From Hippophae tibetana (Eukaryota > Streptophyta > Magnoliopsida > Rosales > Elaeagnaceae), in contig CM072811.1 in assembly GCA_037013495.1 (NCBI GenBank), positions 15,940,659 through 16,004,658 of the forward strand: DNA of 64,000 nt. The letters are read 5' to 3'. Below the pieces are notes generated by a model. It had not been told where the DNA came from. It did no database searches and was given only the letters and a program-made list of their open reading frames with translations. The stretch's first letter is position 1. Each line of letters opens with the position of its first letter. Shown here one piece after another: positions 23,819 to 34,763 of the stretch. Position numbers and translations under genes: made by a program.

Positions 23819-24109
23819 ACTGACTTAAAATTTTAAGTAAGTTTTACAGATGAACCAACTTAATATTTAAAGTTGGTTTTACCGGTGAACCAACTTAAAA
23901 TTTAAACTCGTTTATATATGTGAACCAACTTAAAATTTAAAGTCGGTTATACCTGTGAACTCACTTAAAATTTAAAGTTGGTTGACACGTAGGACCGACT
24001 TTAAATTTTAAGTTTCCCTATTTTAAGCTGATTCATCAAACCAACTTAAAATCTCTTGTAAGTCGGTTAATAACTGGCTTAAAATGTCATTTTTGTAACT
24101 GTGCTAGGT

Positions 24110-24815
24110 GTTTTTTCACTTGGTTTGTAGTTGTTGTATTTTTTGAAAACCTAGTGGTAGGAAAGGTTGACAGTTGAATTGATTATCACCTATATTGTTT
24201 TTATTATTCCATGAAAACCTAATGGTAGGAAAGGTTCCTTGTCTACTTTGATTGTTGACATAGATTACTACTTTTGAAAGGTTCCCACATGCCTCAATAG
24301 AATGAATTCAATTACAATAATCACACACCATGAATGGGCTGTGTACCATATTTACCCCTACACGACCACCATCTAACTTCTTAGTTAAACCTAACAATGT
24401 AGCACTTGTTTGAGCTTGCAATGCTACTATTATGTTTACATCTACAACTCTAACCATTCTCCTTGAGTTTAGTCTTTCCACAGGCTAATGGAAATTGTTA
24501 AATTCCATCTCATCAAGTAATGTAAAAGCTTCCTCTTTGGTTTTACTCATTAAAGCTCTTTTAGTTGTAGCATCAAATATGGTCCTTAATTGCCCCATTA
24601 ATCCATTAAAGAATGTTTGCACTTGCATCCAAGTAGGAAGACGATGGTGTAAGCATCTTCTTAATAGATTTTTATAGCACTCCCAAGCTTCATAAAGTGA
24701 TTCACTTTCAATTTTTTCAAAAGAAGTGATGTTGTTTATGAGCTTAGCTGCTTTTGAAGGTGTGAAGTACTTTGCCAAGAATTTTTGAGCCAATGGATCC
24801 AGCAGGTAGAGATTG
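24110..24815 (-). pseudogene. Gypsy A gag, C-terminal half
   Basis: At 24485-24793 the minus strand is open for 102 codons with AQKFLAKYFTPSKAAKL, ESLYEAWECYKNLLRRC and WMQVQTFFNGL. These are diagnostic of the Athila-type retrotransposon Gag capsid domain. The frame begins exactly at the unit 4 insertion; across it, the codons join on to those at 26666-26838. Past 24485 the coding signal decays up to the CACTA insertion at 24103. Confidence 0.88.
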
Positions 24816-26665
24816 TGATAAGCGGAATCGGCATCGCCGATCCTGCCAATACTTTGGTTTTATATTTATAAAACTCTCGCAAGTGCACGAATCATTTCGT
24901 AGAAAATGATAAGTATACTCCCAAGGTCAATCTAAGGAAGGAATGTATGTGGTTTTTAATTTATTATTCAAATTTTTAAAAACGAAATTAAATCCTAAAC
25001 ATCCTCTTATGATATTTTGGGTTTTGTGTTTTTAATCTACTAACATAAAAATAAACATAGATTCAATAAACATTTATGCAAATTTTATCATTTATAATAG
25101 TGGAGTATTTATGGATATAATAACTAAGTTAATTATGCTTGTTCATATTATTTAGGTTACTAAATATATGAATTGATATTTATTGATCCTATCTTTTTTA
25201 TATGAATACCACCTTTGGTGGGGTTAGATATTATTTGTTAACTAAACAAATCAATTAACACCTATGGGTGGGGTTGATAACTAATTTGGTTAATTAAATT
25301 AATTCATTTTTCTAAGAGATTGAAAATGAACCATTTAAATGCCACCTTTGGTGGGGTTAGACAGTTTAAACTTTATTCAATGTGTAAAAATTAAACCTAA
25401 GAATTTAGTTGTTCGAGTACTAACTTTCAAGTTTTAAAACCACTACTGAAAACATGTTGTCAATACATTTTCAGATAATAATTCTTATAAAAACTTTTGA
25501 AATAGAGCTTCACTCTAACTACCGGGCGATTGTACCAACAAATAAAAGAGCACTATTCTAAATCAGACCGGATGACTAAACCTTAAAATCTAATTTTTAG
25601 ATTTAAGTTTGTAATGATAAATAATATATTTCTCTCTAATATTCTTAATATAAAATCTTGAATAAAAATAAAATCAATTCATTTTAGAGATTTTTACCTA
25701 TTTAATATTTCGCAAGCATAACAACATTATTATTATATTATGTTTACAAACAGCCAGAAAAGTTAAATTTAATCACAGACAAATTAAATATAACATGTAA
25801 TAATAAAGCATAAAAAATAAATGTAAAAAAAAAATAAAATCCTTACAGTACTTTGATGCTATTCTCGTTGCAAGAAAACCTCCAAACAGAATTTGCACTC
25901 TCATTTATTGAATCAAAAAGCAAATAAATTAGAAAAACATAAAACTCTAAAACTAAGAAAAACTAAGGAAAACCTAAAAACTAAAAAAAACTAAGAAAGG
26001 AGAGAAAGAGAGAAAAGAGAAGATGTCTTTTGAGGTGTGATTTGAAGTGAAGAAAATGAAGGTATTTACAGGTGAGGAGAAGAAGGAAAAGTGGGTGAAA
26101 ATGATTAAAAATGGAGAAAATGTGGAGTAGTGAATGATGACATCATACTGATGACGTCATACTGCTGATATCATGGTGATGTGGGGCGAGTTGGCGCGCG
26201 GAGATGGGGCAGATGGGCACAACGGCGCACGCAGATTGGAGTAGGGGCACGCGCGGAATGGAGAGCAGGCGTGCGCATTGCTAGGCATGGCTGGGGTAGA
26301 TGCTGGTATGGTGCACGCATTGCTAGGTGTGGCTGTGCGCGTTGGCCAGCACGTTTGGGTGGCTGCTTGCGCGATTTCCTCCTTTTTGACCTGTTTTACC
26401 CATTTTGTCCAATTTTTCCATATTTGTTGACTTTTCCTCATTTATTTTATGAATATATTTGTGATGTATTGCCTCCACTATTCCTCTTTGAGTCTTTAAA
26501 TTACATTTTTAAGGGAAAATACCTAAAAAATAATAAAAATACCTCTGATTCCGAAAAGACGGATTTATATAAATATATGATAAAATCATATAAATATATA
26601 TATATTTTTAATCAATTAACGTGCATAAAATCATAGTAATTTTAGTACTTTTTGAGCACTCATCA
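24816..26665 (-). repeat. LTR-like unit 4 (1850 bp), inverted, inside gag
   Basis: Read on the minus strand it starts TGATGAGTGCTC (ending at 26665) and ends CCGCTTATCA (24816). Flanking 5-mers are GATTG (24811-24815) and GATGG (26666-26670), a target duplication with one change. Removing the unit plus one duplicate restores the gag reading frame (WLPS then SLPAGS). It carries TGACGTCA (26152-26159) and a GC block (26170-26395). Its TATA position reads TGTAAATA. Confidence 0.9.
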
Positions 26666-27060
26666 GATGGTAACCATGCCTTAGCTTTATCCCTCAGAGA
26701 GAAGGGAAACAAGAAAAGGTGAATTGCATCATTAGAAACACCATTCATTTTGAAGGTGTCACATATTTCAATGAATGAAACCAAGTAAAGATTTCGATTA
26801 TTATTGACTAACCCTCCAAACTGATTTACTAGTACCATTTAAATAACTCCTAGCTTAAGTTCAAAGTTGTTAGCATTGATTCCAAGTTTATTGATATATG
26901 ATTGGGCTACATCTACTTGTGGGATTGAAAAATCCCTTAAAGGTTTGGGGACCACAATAGCTCATTGATCCTCTTATTTTTCCATAAACCCTTATTGATC
27001 GTGTGCTAACCATTCTCTTTTTAAGCAAAGTAAAGTTCCCTCTATTTTAGATCAAAAGGA
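26666..27060 (-). pseudogene. Gypsy A gag, N-terminal half
   Basis: Minus-strand translation gives RDFSIPQVDVAQSYIN, INANNFELKLGVI, a stop, then MVLVNQFGGLVNNNRNLYL and LFPFSLRDKAKAWLPS at 26666-26838. ANNFELK...NQFGG followed by FPFSLRDKAKAWL is the hallmark start of Athila-type Gag. One in-frame stop separates the two parts. The first codon lies near 27050 but cannot be fixed. Confidence 0.87.
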
Positions 27061-27171
27061 ACAAGATTTTCACTTTTCAACCTAGGCATACAACATAAAC
27101 ACTAAAACAAAAATTAAAGGTCAAAACTAGTATAATAATAACTTTTATTGATATCCATTACAAGTACTAAA

Positions 27172-27190
27172 CTCCTCGACAATGGCACTA
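27172..27190 (-). promoter_or_regulatory. Primer-binding site of gypsy A (tRNA-Asp type)
   Basis: The minus strand reads TAGTGCCATTGTCGAGGAG, close to TGGCGCCGTTGCCGGGGA, the site used by many plant gypsy elements and complementary to tRNA-Asp. Nearly all differences are transitions, as expected from decay of methylated cytosines. Confidence 0.75.
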
Positions 27191-27196
27191 AAAACT

Positions 27197-27415
27197 TGAT
27201 CAATATGATTCAATCCACAAGTATAGGGGTCTTGTAAGTAATATAATGTACCTATATATGGATATCGATCCCATAGGGATTTTTGTAACTTATAACTGAG
27301 TACCAATATAATAATTACAAATACTATTTAGACAATAAAAATTATAAAAATTGAAAAAATAAATAAAAAATAATTATAAATAACAAGACTCAACAACTAT
27401 GATCACCCCTAGAAA
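27197..27415 (-). repeat. Gypsy A 5' LTR, partial
   Basis: It lies directly behind the primer site and starts TGATCAATATG on the plus strand. It contains CTATGGGATCGATATCC (minus), a phrase common at the 3' end of plant gypsy LTRs. It is cut on the right by the Tat-like element, so only about 220 bp remain. Confidence 0.6.
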
Positions 27416-27419
27416 ATGT

Positions 27420-28672
27420 TTTGAATCGCACAATTTTGTTGTATTATTCTGATATTGTTCTTTTTTGTTCGATCACCCTTCTTAAAGCTTCATCCTTTTT
27501 TTCCTCCCCTAAGGTGAGCTCGACTGCTCTTCTTATCTCGTTTTGTTCCTCTGTTAGGATTGATATAGGGGTAGGGATTGTTACTTTGATAGATATTATT
27601 GCCTTGGTTCCATTTACTAGGGAGAAGTGGGTCTCGTTTGTGCTTCCCCGGGGGTTTGTTCTAACAGCCCATAACGCTCATGGTAACTCTTCCACCTAAC
27701 TCCCTTTGGCCCTTTCCAGCTTTTTCTTTAGTAAACCGATGTGTAACTTTTTTAAGGACTCTACTTGACCATTAGCCTGGGGGTAATGGGTGTTGAGTGG
27801 CCTATCTTGATATTATATTTGAGAGTGAATGCTTTTATCTTTTGACCCATGAATTGCTATCCATTATTTGTAATAAGCTCTTTGGGAAGATTGAATCGAC
27901 AAATTATGGATTTGCATATGAATCTAATCACTTCCTCCTCTCGAATTCTTGCTAGGGGATCTTATTTGATCCATTTTGAAAAATAATCAAATGCGACCAA
28001 GAGAAAAGTTTTATAGCCTGTGCCTATAGGAAAGGACCCTACAATATCAAGTCCCCATTTGTAAAAAGTCCAAGGACTCACTACTCCCACCATAGCATTG
28101 GCGAGTGTATGGGTTAGTGGGCCAAATCTTTGGAATTTGTCACATTTCTGAGCATATTTAATGCAATCGTTCAACATAGTGGGCCAATAATAACCCTGTC
28201 TCATAATTTGCTGCGATAATCTTCTACCACTATAGTGCGAACCACAATCTCCTTCGTGTGCTTCAAACATTATTCTTTCGGCTCCCTTTTTAGCTATGCA
28301 TAGGAGGCCGGATCCAAGTGGGGTTTTGCGGTAAAATTTGCCTACCTCGATCATATACCGGCCTACTTTAGCTTCAATTTTATTTGCAATCGAGCGGTCT
28401 TCAAATATCTCTCCTTTATCCAAGAAATTATAGATCAGAGTGTACCATGTGGTAGAAGGGGTGTCTATGCATCCGATCATTCTTTTGGCCTCTTTCATAG
28501 ATGCCTCTGCCAGCATTGTTACTGATACTACCCAATTGTGCTTGGTGTCCCTTATTGATACCAGGGTTGCTAAGGCATCGACGTGAGTGTTTTCATTTTG
28601 AGTTATTTGTTCGATCTTGAACTCTGAGAATTTGGAGCACTCGTGTTTTAATCTCTCCAAGTATTTCTTCAT
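27420..28672 (-). pseudogene. Tat-like RNase H end and integrase, broken
   Basis: Positions 28672-27962 are open for 236 codons. They begin with the RNase H end (QNENTHVDALATL), then the integrase zinc finger (HEGDC, GSHYSG, KCDKF; the second Cys of the CxxC is Phe), then GLDIVGSFPIGTGYKTFLLV carrying the first catalytic Asp. Further left the frame breaks; LITNNG shows the second catalytic Asp replaced by Asn, and an NGQVES-like stretch marks the Glu. Integrase inserts element DNA into the genome; this copy lacks key residues. Confidence 0.88.
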
Positions 28673-28892
28673 TTTCCCATCTCTTGCTTCAAACGTTCTC
28701 AGAAACGGATTGACTACGAGCCTCGAGTCACTATGTAGGGTAATTCTATTTTCTCCTAACTTTTTGCAGTCATAACTCTAAAAATGGATGACTCATACTC
28801 TGTGATGTTATTGGTTGCCTAAAAATCAAGTGTGACTGCGTACTCAAAGTAGTTGTTGTCCTTATCTATTATAACCATCCCTAGTCTTCCAC

Positions 28893-29045
28893 TATCAAAG
28901 TTGTGTGCTACATCTACAAATACCTGGCATGGTGGGGTATTTGTTTGGTCAACTGTGCATACCTCCTCCATTAAAGTTGTGTGCTCTATCTACAAATACC
29001 TGCCAGGGTGGGGCATTTGTTTGGTCAATTATGCATACCTTTGTG
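28893..29045. repeat. ~89-bp tandem duplication in the RNase H region
   Basis: The words AAAGTTGTGTGCT...CTACAAATACCTG...GGG(T/C)ATTTGTTTGGTCAA...TGCATACCT occur twice in a row, with a few differences. The duplication adds to the frame damage between the RNase H pieces. Confidence 0.8.
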
Positions 29046-29146
29046 GTTTCTATTGTGTCAATGACCTAAGGACCATAGGTGAATTCGGCCATAAATTCGA
29101 CCATAGCCTATCCTTTAATGGTTGCTCTAGCAATGTATCTAATGTC

Positions 29147-30545
29147 TTACTCTCCCATCTCTATGGCTATCTGGGCCAATCTTCCTAGAACATCTAGTTT
29201 TGTTAGCACATTTATAAGAGGGTGTGAGATGAGTACTATGATTGTGTACGAGTCTAAATAGTGTCTAAGTTTACGTGTGGTAATTTTGAGAGCAAAGGCA
29301 AGTTCATCTATTGTGGGGTATTTTCTTTGTGCTTCTATTAAAATTTGGCTAACATAGTAGATGAGGTGTTGAATTTTGTTCCTTTCTGTTATTAGCATGG
29401 CACTACACGTCTACTGTGTGACATCCAAATATAGATAAAGGATCTCCCTTGGTAATAAGCTGGCCAGGACATGGGGATTACTAAAGTATTTTTTTATTTC
29501 TTCGAAGGTCGTGCTACAATCCTCATTCCAAAAGCCATTTGTGCTCTTTTTTAGCAACTTGAAGAGGGCATACACTTGTCTGTGCATTTATTAATGAATC
29601 TACTCAACGCCTCTATCCTTCCATTCAGTTGTTGTATACCCTTGAGATTAGTAGGTGGTTTCATGTTCATCAATGCCTATATTTTGTCAGGATTGGCCTC
29701 GATTCCTCTTACTGATATGAGGTACCCTAGGAACTTTCCTACAGCCACACTAAAAATGCATTTTTTGGGTTAAGTTTCATGTCGTACCTTTGTATCACTT
29801 CAAATATCTCATGTAGATATCTAATATGATTCAGGGGTTAAGTTGACTTAACTATAATATCGTCAATGTATGCTTCCAGGTTCCTGTCCAATTGTCTTTC
29901 AAACATTTTATTGACGAGGTATTGATATGTTGTTCCTACATTTTTAAGTCTGAATGGCATTCTTGTGTAGCAGAACGTTCCTTCTTTTATTATCAAATAA
30001 GTTTTTTCTTCATCCTCGAGGTGCATTTTGCTTTGATGATACCCAGAATACGCGCCCAAGAAGCTCATCAACCAAAATCTAGAAGAGGCATCTATTAGCT
30101 GGTCAATGCTTAGGAGTGGGAAGCAGTCCTTAAGGTATGCCTTGTTTAGATCAGTAAAGGCTACGCACATGTGAGATCCACCATACACCTTTTTTACTAT
30201 TACCAAATTTGAGAGCCACAAGGGGTATTTGACTTCCCTAATGACCCCTGCCATATTGAGGGCAGCAACATATTGTTTGATTAGCTCATTTCTCTCTCTA
30301 TTGAACTTTCGTTTTCATTGTTGGATGGGTCTGACATCTGCGTTGACATTTAGTCGGTGGGTTATAACTCGCGAATGAATTCTTGATATATCTGTAGGGG
30401 TCCACACAAAGATGTCGACATTGACTTTTAGAAATGATGAGAGCTCCTCCTCGAGCTTTGTTGTTAAGTCATCACCGATATTCACCGTGTGGCTTTTTCC
30501 TTCCTTATCAGTTAGGACATCTTTTACCTTATTCAGAAAGACCAA
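29147..30545 (-). pseudogene. Tat-like reverse transcriptase and RNase H, broken
   Basis: Three minus-strand pieces cover RT. At 30315-30545 is the N-terminal part (VDIFVWTPTDI, SRVITHRLNV). At 29838-30254 is the core with CVAFTDLNKAYLKDCFPL, GYHQSKMHLEDEEKTYLI and the catalytic YIDDIIVKS. At 29147-29398 is the RNase H connection (LIYYVSQIL, KYPTIDELAFAL, HPLINVLTK). Stops between pieces break the frame. Family and order are certain. Confidence 0.9.
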
Positions 30546-30662
30546 ACTCCTTATGCTTTTATTCCTTGTTCACCTTAGGGGAGACCTTTTGATGATTGCT
30601 ATTTGGTGGCATTATAACAACACTGGGCATTCTCTTGATCACTTCTCAACTCTTCGATTCCT

Positions 30663-31230
30663 TTAGTTGTGGGGAATTTGATTACCTGATGGAAGATAGA
30701 TGGGACTGCTTTCATGTTGTGTATCCTGGGTATTTTGAGGATGGCATTGTAATGCGTTGGGGCATCGATGATGACAAAATTGTTCATTACTATCACCTCT
30801 TATGCCAGGACAGGTAAGATCACCTATCCTTTTTGCATAGGTAGGGTTGTCGTTGAATCCTATGAGAGGCAGCTTTATTTTGACGATGTCTGTGTCTCCT
30901 AGTCTGAGGACCCGGGTAGTTGTTAGGAATATGAGGTCTACTAAACTCCCAATATCAATCATTACCCATCGGATGTCACAAACCCGATCCTCAGGGTTAT
31001 CACCAAAAGGTCTCGTGATGGGATGCAATCTCATCCTTTTTCATTAAAGTTATTCTCACATGAGGTCTTGCTTTATCTAAAGAGTATATGTGGGGTGCGT
31101 TATGCAGCTCCCTTGAAAATATTTTGAGAGCATTATTGGAGACCCCATTGACTCCTGGACCTCCATGTATCGAGTTGATGGTTTTAATGTTGGGGCCCCC
31201 ACGAGGCTCTTTTCCCATGCTTGATGAGTA
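30663..31230 (-). pseudogene. Tat-like aspartic protease region, broken
   Basis: At 30663-31034 the minus strand shows RWVMIDIGSLVDLIFL, matching the VDTGSSVDI-type active site of gypsy proteases, with Asp kept and Thr changed to Ile. LPLIGFNDNPTYAK follows. The piece at 31000-31218 is the linker before it. Changed active-site residues and stops make it inactive. Confidence 0.78.
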
Positions 31231-31865
31231 TGTTAGTCAAAACATTCTTCGTTCACCTTGGTAGCCTCCTCTTCTATCCTCATTTGTTGTGACGAGGTCT
31301 TTGCAATATCCTCTATCCAACAATGCCTCCAATTCTCTTTTGAAGTTTATGCAATCTCTTGTCTCGTGGCCTATATCCTTGTGAAATGTGCACCATTTTG
31401 ACACATCTCTTCATAGCGTATTCATCTTGGGTGGCCACCTAGTCTTAGGCTCCCTTTCCATCCTTCGTACAATCTGGGTTAGATCGAATTTTAAAAGGGG
31501 GGCCCTGAAGGGAGATAGTGTTTTTCCCCATTTTTCCCTATTATTCGGGCCACTTTTTTTACCGCCCAGTTTCTATTTACCAACTAATTTCATGTTTTCT
31601 TGTTGTTTGCAACAAATCGTTTGTTTCTATAAGTTTGGTATGTTTGGTCTGGGCTCTTTCTTTTTTCTTTGTTTGGGGCCGAGTTCAGCTCTCCTCTCAT
31701 TCGATGGTCTTTGGTTAGGCTAAGCTCCCTTTCCAAGTTGACGAACTTTCTAGCCTCTCTTTATGCTTCCACCAAGCTACGTGGTACTATTTTAGTCAAT
31801 TCCATGAACATGTGAGAATCTTTTAACAAGCCCCACCTGAAGACTTCTATAGCAATAAAACTAGG

Positions 31866-32508
31866 TCAATCAGTGATTTCCAATTTTTCTTCTCTGAATT
31901 GCTTCATGTATCCTTTGATGGGCTCTTTTTCCCCTTGTATAATTGAAAAAAGGTGACGAGATTCTTTTCTCAAGGTTTTATTACAGGCATAGTTGGTAAT
32001 AAATAATTTAGCAAATTGTGGGAAGGAGTCTATGGACATGGAAGGTAGATTGTTGAACCATTTTTGTGTGGTCGTAAAGGGTGGATACGAACAGTTTGCA
32101 TATCTTTGCATCTCTCTTTGCTTGGGTAAGGCTCATGGGTGCCATGACAGTTTTGAAATGTTGGAAATGCATCACTGGATCCTTCGTCCCAAAATAGCCA
32201 AGGCATTTGGGAGCATTAAACTTGGGAGGAAGTTCATCATTTTCAATTGCATCTGAGAAGGGAGAGATGTATAATTGTTCGCAATCTTTGTCCACCTCAT
32301 AGGGAGATTTTCCTTTTTCCTGCATCTCACTTGCCTCTTTCAAAATCTTTTCTTGCCTCTTGTTGTTCTCCTCTAAGGCTTGAATCTGTGTCTCCCAACT
32401 TATTTTTTCTTGGATCCAATGTTTCTCATCGGAACGAGTCGTGCCATAGAGAGGGTTTCTCTCAACTTCATGCTCGGTAGATCGGAGCTCGGACTGACTG
32501 TGCCCCAT
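31866..32508 (-). pseudogene. Tat-like gag capsid, frameshifted
   Basis: Positions 32008-32508 are open for 166 codons with a charged coiled-coil-like start (IQALEENNKRQEKILKEAS) and PFSDAIENDELPPKFNAPK, the Tat/Retand Gag signature. The frame shifts near 32050-32100 to 31866-32111, which has WFNNLPSMSIDSFPQFAKLF and IQGEKEPIKGYMKQF. The remaining nucleocapsid part (31240-31860) has many stops. Confidence 0.87.
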
Positions 32509-32867
32509 TACCTCTCCATTAACTGGTTTGGTAGTAGGAGTTTTAGGGGTTCTTTCCTCTACCTAAGATCGTAGAACTCTATTTTTCTGGTTTCATTGAG
32601 CTCTTTCCTAATTTCGAGAAACTGATGAGATAACTCTTGATAGAGGTGATGTATTTTGGCCTAGGCCCATTGGTTGTAGGTGGCATACTTCCTTAAGCAG
32701 ACACTGTTTCGAGATCGGTCAAATTAGACTATCTTTCAAACTGAGTTATTGCCATAGTTTTTGAATTACGGGTAGTATACGATGGACATTCCTAACTTTT
32801 CTCTAAGATCGAGGTTGGTCCCTACAGGATATGGGGTTAGAAACTTATGATTGACCTAAGAGTCTGA

Positions 32868-32888
32868 GCCCTACGGTGGGAACCAAAA
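32868..32888 (-). promoter_or_regulatory. Primer-binding site of the Tat-like element
   Basis: The minus strand reads TTTTTGGTTCCCACCGTAGGG, resembling the TGGCGCCCACCGTGGGG primer region of plant Tat/Retand elements. It lies next to the putative LTR end at 32892. Confidence 0.6.
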
Positions 32889-32891
32889 ATT

Positions 32892-33394
32892 TGAGACTCA
32901 ATATTCTATAGAGAGAGGTTAGAGAGATGCATGTAAAGGGCTCAATGTGTGGATCCTCATGAGTGGTCCATTTATTTATAGCACATTTATGGGTACAAGT
33001 TTCAACTATACAATGTGCACACCTGACTACATGTTAGGGGGCATGATTAGCCTAAAGTACAATGTGTCAGAGATCTAGGTCGAGTATAACTCATGATGTC
33101 AACAAGCTCGTGCTATACTCGAGCTCGTACAATATGTCAACGAGCTCGTGCTATACTCAAGCTCGTGTTGTCCTTGGGCTTTGTCTATATAAGGCTCGAC
33201 CTAACATTGTGGCATGGTCCGTATAAGGCTCGATCTGACATTGGGCATGGGTAGGTTACAAGATCCAGTCTTTGGGTCCGTATGAATGTCCAAATAGTAG
33301 TTGTTTTAGTGTGAGAATTAATCGCAGGCCTCAGTCTACATTTTTTTAATCTTGCACTGTGCATTAAAAGTTTCCTAGCCTAGATGATCTAACA
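32892..33394 (-). repeat. 5' LTR of the Tat-like element (503 bp)
   Basis: Plus-strand ends are TGAGACTCA and GATCTAACA, giving TG...CA termini. Inside are repeated AACGAGCTCGTGCTATACT blocks (33095-33165) and two copies of TATAAGGCTCGA(C/T)CT (about 33188 and 33221). The right edge abuts gypsy B sequence. Confidence 0.65.
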
Positions 33395-33619
33395 CTAGTG
33401 TGTTACGGTTCACAATAAATTCTTGTACGCAATAAAAATTCTTCCAACCAAAATTTTATCCCAGACCGCATGACGTAATGCAAAGAAAGCATGTCGTGGC
33501 TTAGTTCAATTTTTCTTTTTAGTAATAAATCAAAACAAAAATAATACTAAATAATAAAATAACATGGAATAAAAAAAACAAAAGAAAAATTTGCTTAATG
33601 GGTTGCCTTCCATTTGGGG

Positions 33620-34758
33620 CTTAGTTTAATGACTTAGCAAGACATTGCTTGAGGGGATAGTTAGGGAATTTTGATACACTCAACATCCCCCTCGTTATTG
33701 AGTCTTTGTCTGAATGTATTTTAAAATTTACAATCTCTCCTAAGACTGTCATTGTTAGACTCATATTATGAATATCAACAATTGTCTTGGTTAAGGCCAT
33801 GAATGGTCTACCAAGAAGTATATTGTGCTCATTGTCTAGTTTTTGGGTATTTGGCATATCTTAAATAACAAACTTTATATGTCTGATTAGTGTATCTTCC
33901 TGCACGAGTGAGTCCTCTATCATGCCCTCTAGAGATATGCTAGATTTAATAGCTAATAATTGGACATGTTTATGGATTTCAGTTATCTCAAACCTAACTT
34001 TAAGTATAATGAATAAGACATTAATTTGATGCTTATACCTAGATCTAACATGGCCTTGACCTCCTCTATCTCATCCATAGTATTTTCGACATTAAATCTC
34101 CTATTATCCTTAGAGACTACTTTAATTTCATTTGTGCTCCCTACATCATTAGGTAAATCATCAAAAATTACATGAAACTTGGTATTTAGCAACTTACCTT
34201 TGTGAAGGGTTGTAATAGCCTTCACTTGTTCAAGTTGACCAGGTAACTTTTCTTTTGCATATGCTTAACTAGTTACCCCACTACACTTTCACTCTCTTCA
34301 CTGATGCCTCTAAAGAATTAAACCTTCGATTAGTTTCACCAAATTATATTTTCTCACTTGAATGATAACATTCGAGTTGTCCTCCTAGGTTGATTTATTA
34401 TATGGTTATGTAGAAATGTTTTATTAGACTTCTGGCCCTACGTATGGTTTTGGTTTTGGGCATAAGTAGGGTTATTTGCTCCCCAAGTAAAATTGGAATG
34501 ATTTCTCCACCTTGGATGGCAAATTTTTACATATAAGTCATTCCTAGATCTAGGTTGATAACCCTATTGTATTCACTTGTTCATGACTTGGACCTGCAAA
34601 TGGTTCACTTTAAAAACAACAAATGTTAGCGCCATGCCAATAATTACTATAGACTCATTAACTTCAACTCTTCTCACTCTCGCACTTTTCTATTGGGAAT
34701 CAACACCCAACATATTATAGATCTTATAAGTCTTTAAATTCATATTTTATCCTATAGC
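33620..34758 (-). pseudogene. Gypsy B gag C-terminus and protease, broken
   Basis: Near 34500-34560 the minus strand has PRWRNHSNFTWGANNP, the conserved post-capsid motif. At 33983-34225 is ITTLHKGKLL then VKAMLDLGISIKLMSYSLYLKLGL, the protease active site with DLG kept. At 33621-33857 is NILLGRPFMALTKTIVDIH, the protease end, then CLAKSLN near the GTCTTGCTAAG landmark. Stops separate the three pieces. Confidence 0.85.
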
Positions 34759-34763
34759 TCCAC

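Larger units (their letters stand above)
21085..24103 (+). mobile_element. CACTA (En/Spm) transposon remnant, right end
   Basis: The right end at 24084-24103 reads ATGTCATTTTTGTAACTGTG, the mirror of a CACAGTTACAAAAATGAC-type CACTA terminus. Upstream lie many copies of AAGTCGGTT...AACCGACTT-like subterminal repeats (21380-21480, 21800-21827, 23819-24075). At 21092-21130 a short acidic tail (RSQEELEEEYDDIE, stop) could be the end of a transposase frame. A ~260-bp block is duplicated (about 21145-21400 and 21560-21815). No left terminus is found. The remnant interrupts gypsy A and is itself interrupted by unit 3. Confidence 0.65.
18820..27415 (-). mobile_element. Gypsy A: Athila-like element, broken by nested insertions
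   Basis: On the minus strand the parts are: partial 5' LTR (27197-27415), tRNA-Asp primer site (27172-27190), gag (27060-26666 and 24815-24110), zinc-knuckle/protease region (21080-19660), and a non-coding spacer (19650-18820). Pol and the 3' LTR are missing. A CACTA remnant and two LTR-like units interrupt it. Similarity of its gag and protease to gypsy B (33395-37500) shows the same superfamily branch. Confidence 0.8.
27416..33394 (-). mobile_element. Tat-like Ty3/gypsy element, near complete but dead
   Basis: Minus-strand order is 5' LTR (32892-33394), primer site, gag, protease, RT, RNase H, integrase, so integrase is last as in Ty3/gypsy. Integrase features (YYWPTM, PFHKWG-like PWTFYKWGLDIVG) point to the Tat/Retand branch by inference. 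No 3' LTR is visible at the left edge; the integrase decays into gypsy A's LTR near 27416. Confidence 0.85.

Noticed and set aside
26157-26636. Open frames of 94 and 151 codons over the GC block of unit 4
   Set aside because: Same reason: GC-rich LTR block with few stop codons; not conserved between units.
28853-29188. 111-codon plus-strand frame
   Set aside because: Antisense of the RNase H region, lengthened by a local duplication; not a gene.
31388-31723. 111-codon plus-strand frame
   Set aside because: Antisense of the degenerate nucleocapsid region of the Tat-like element; no recognisable protein.
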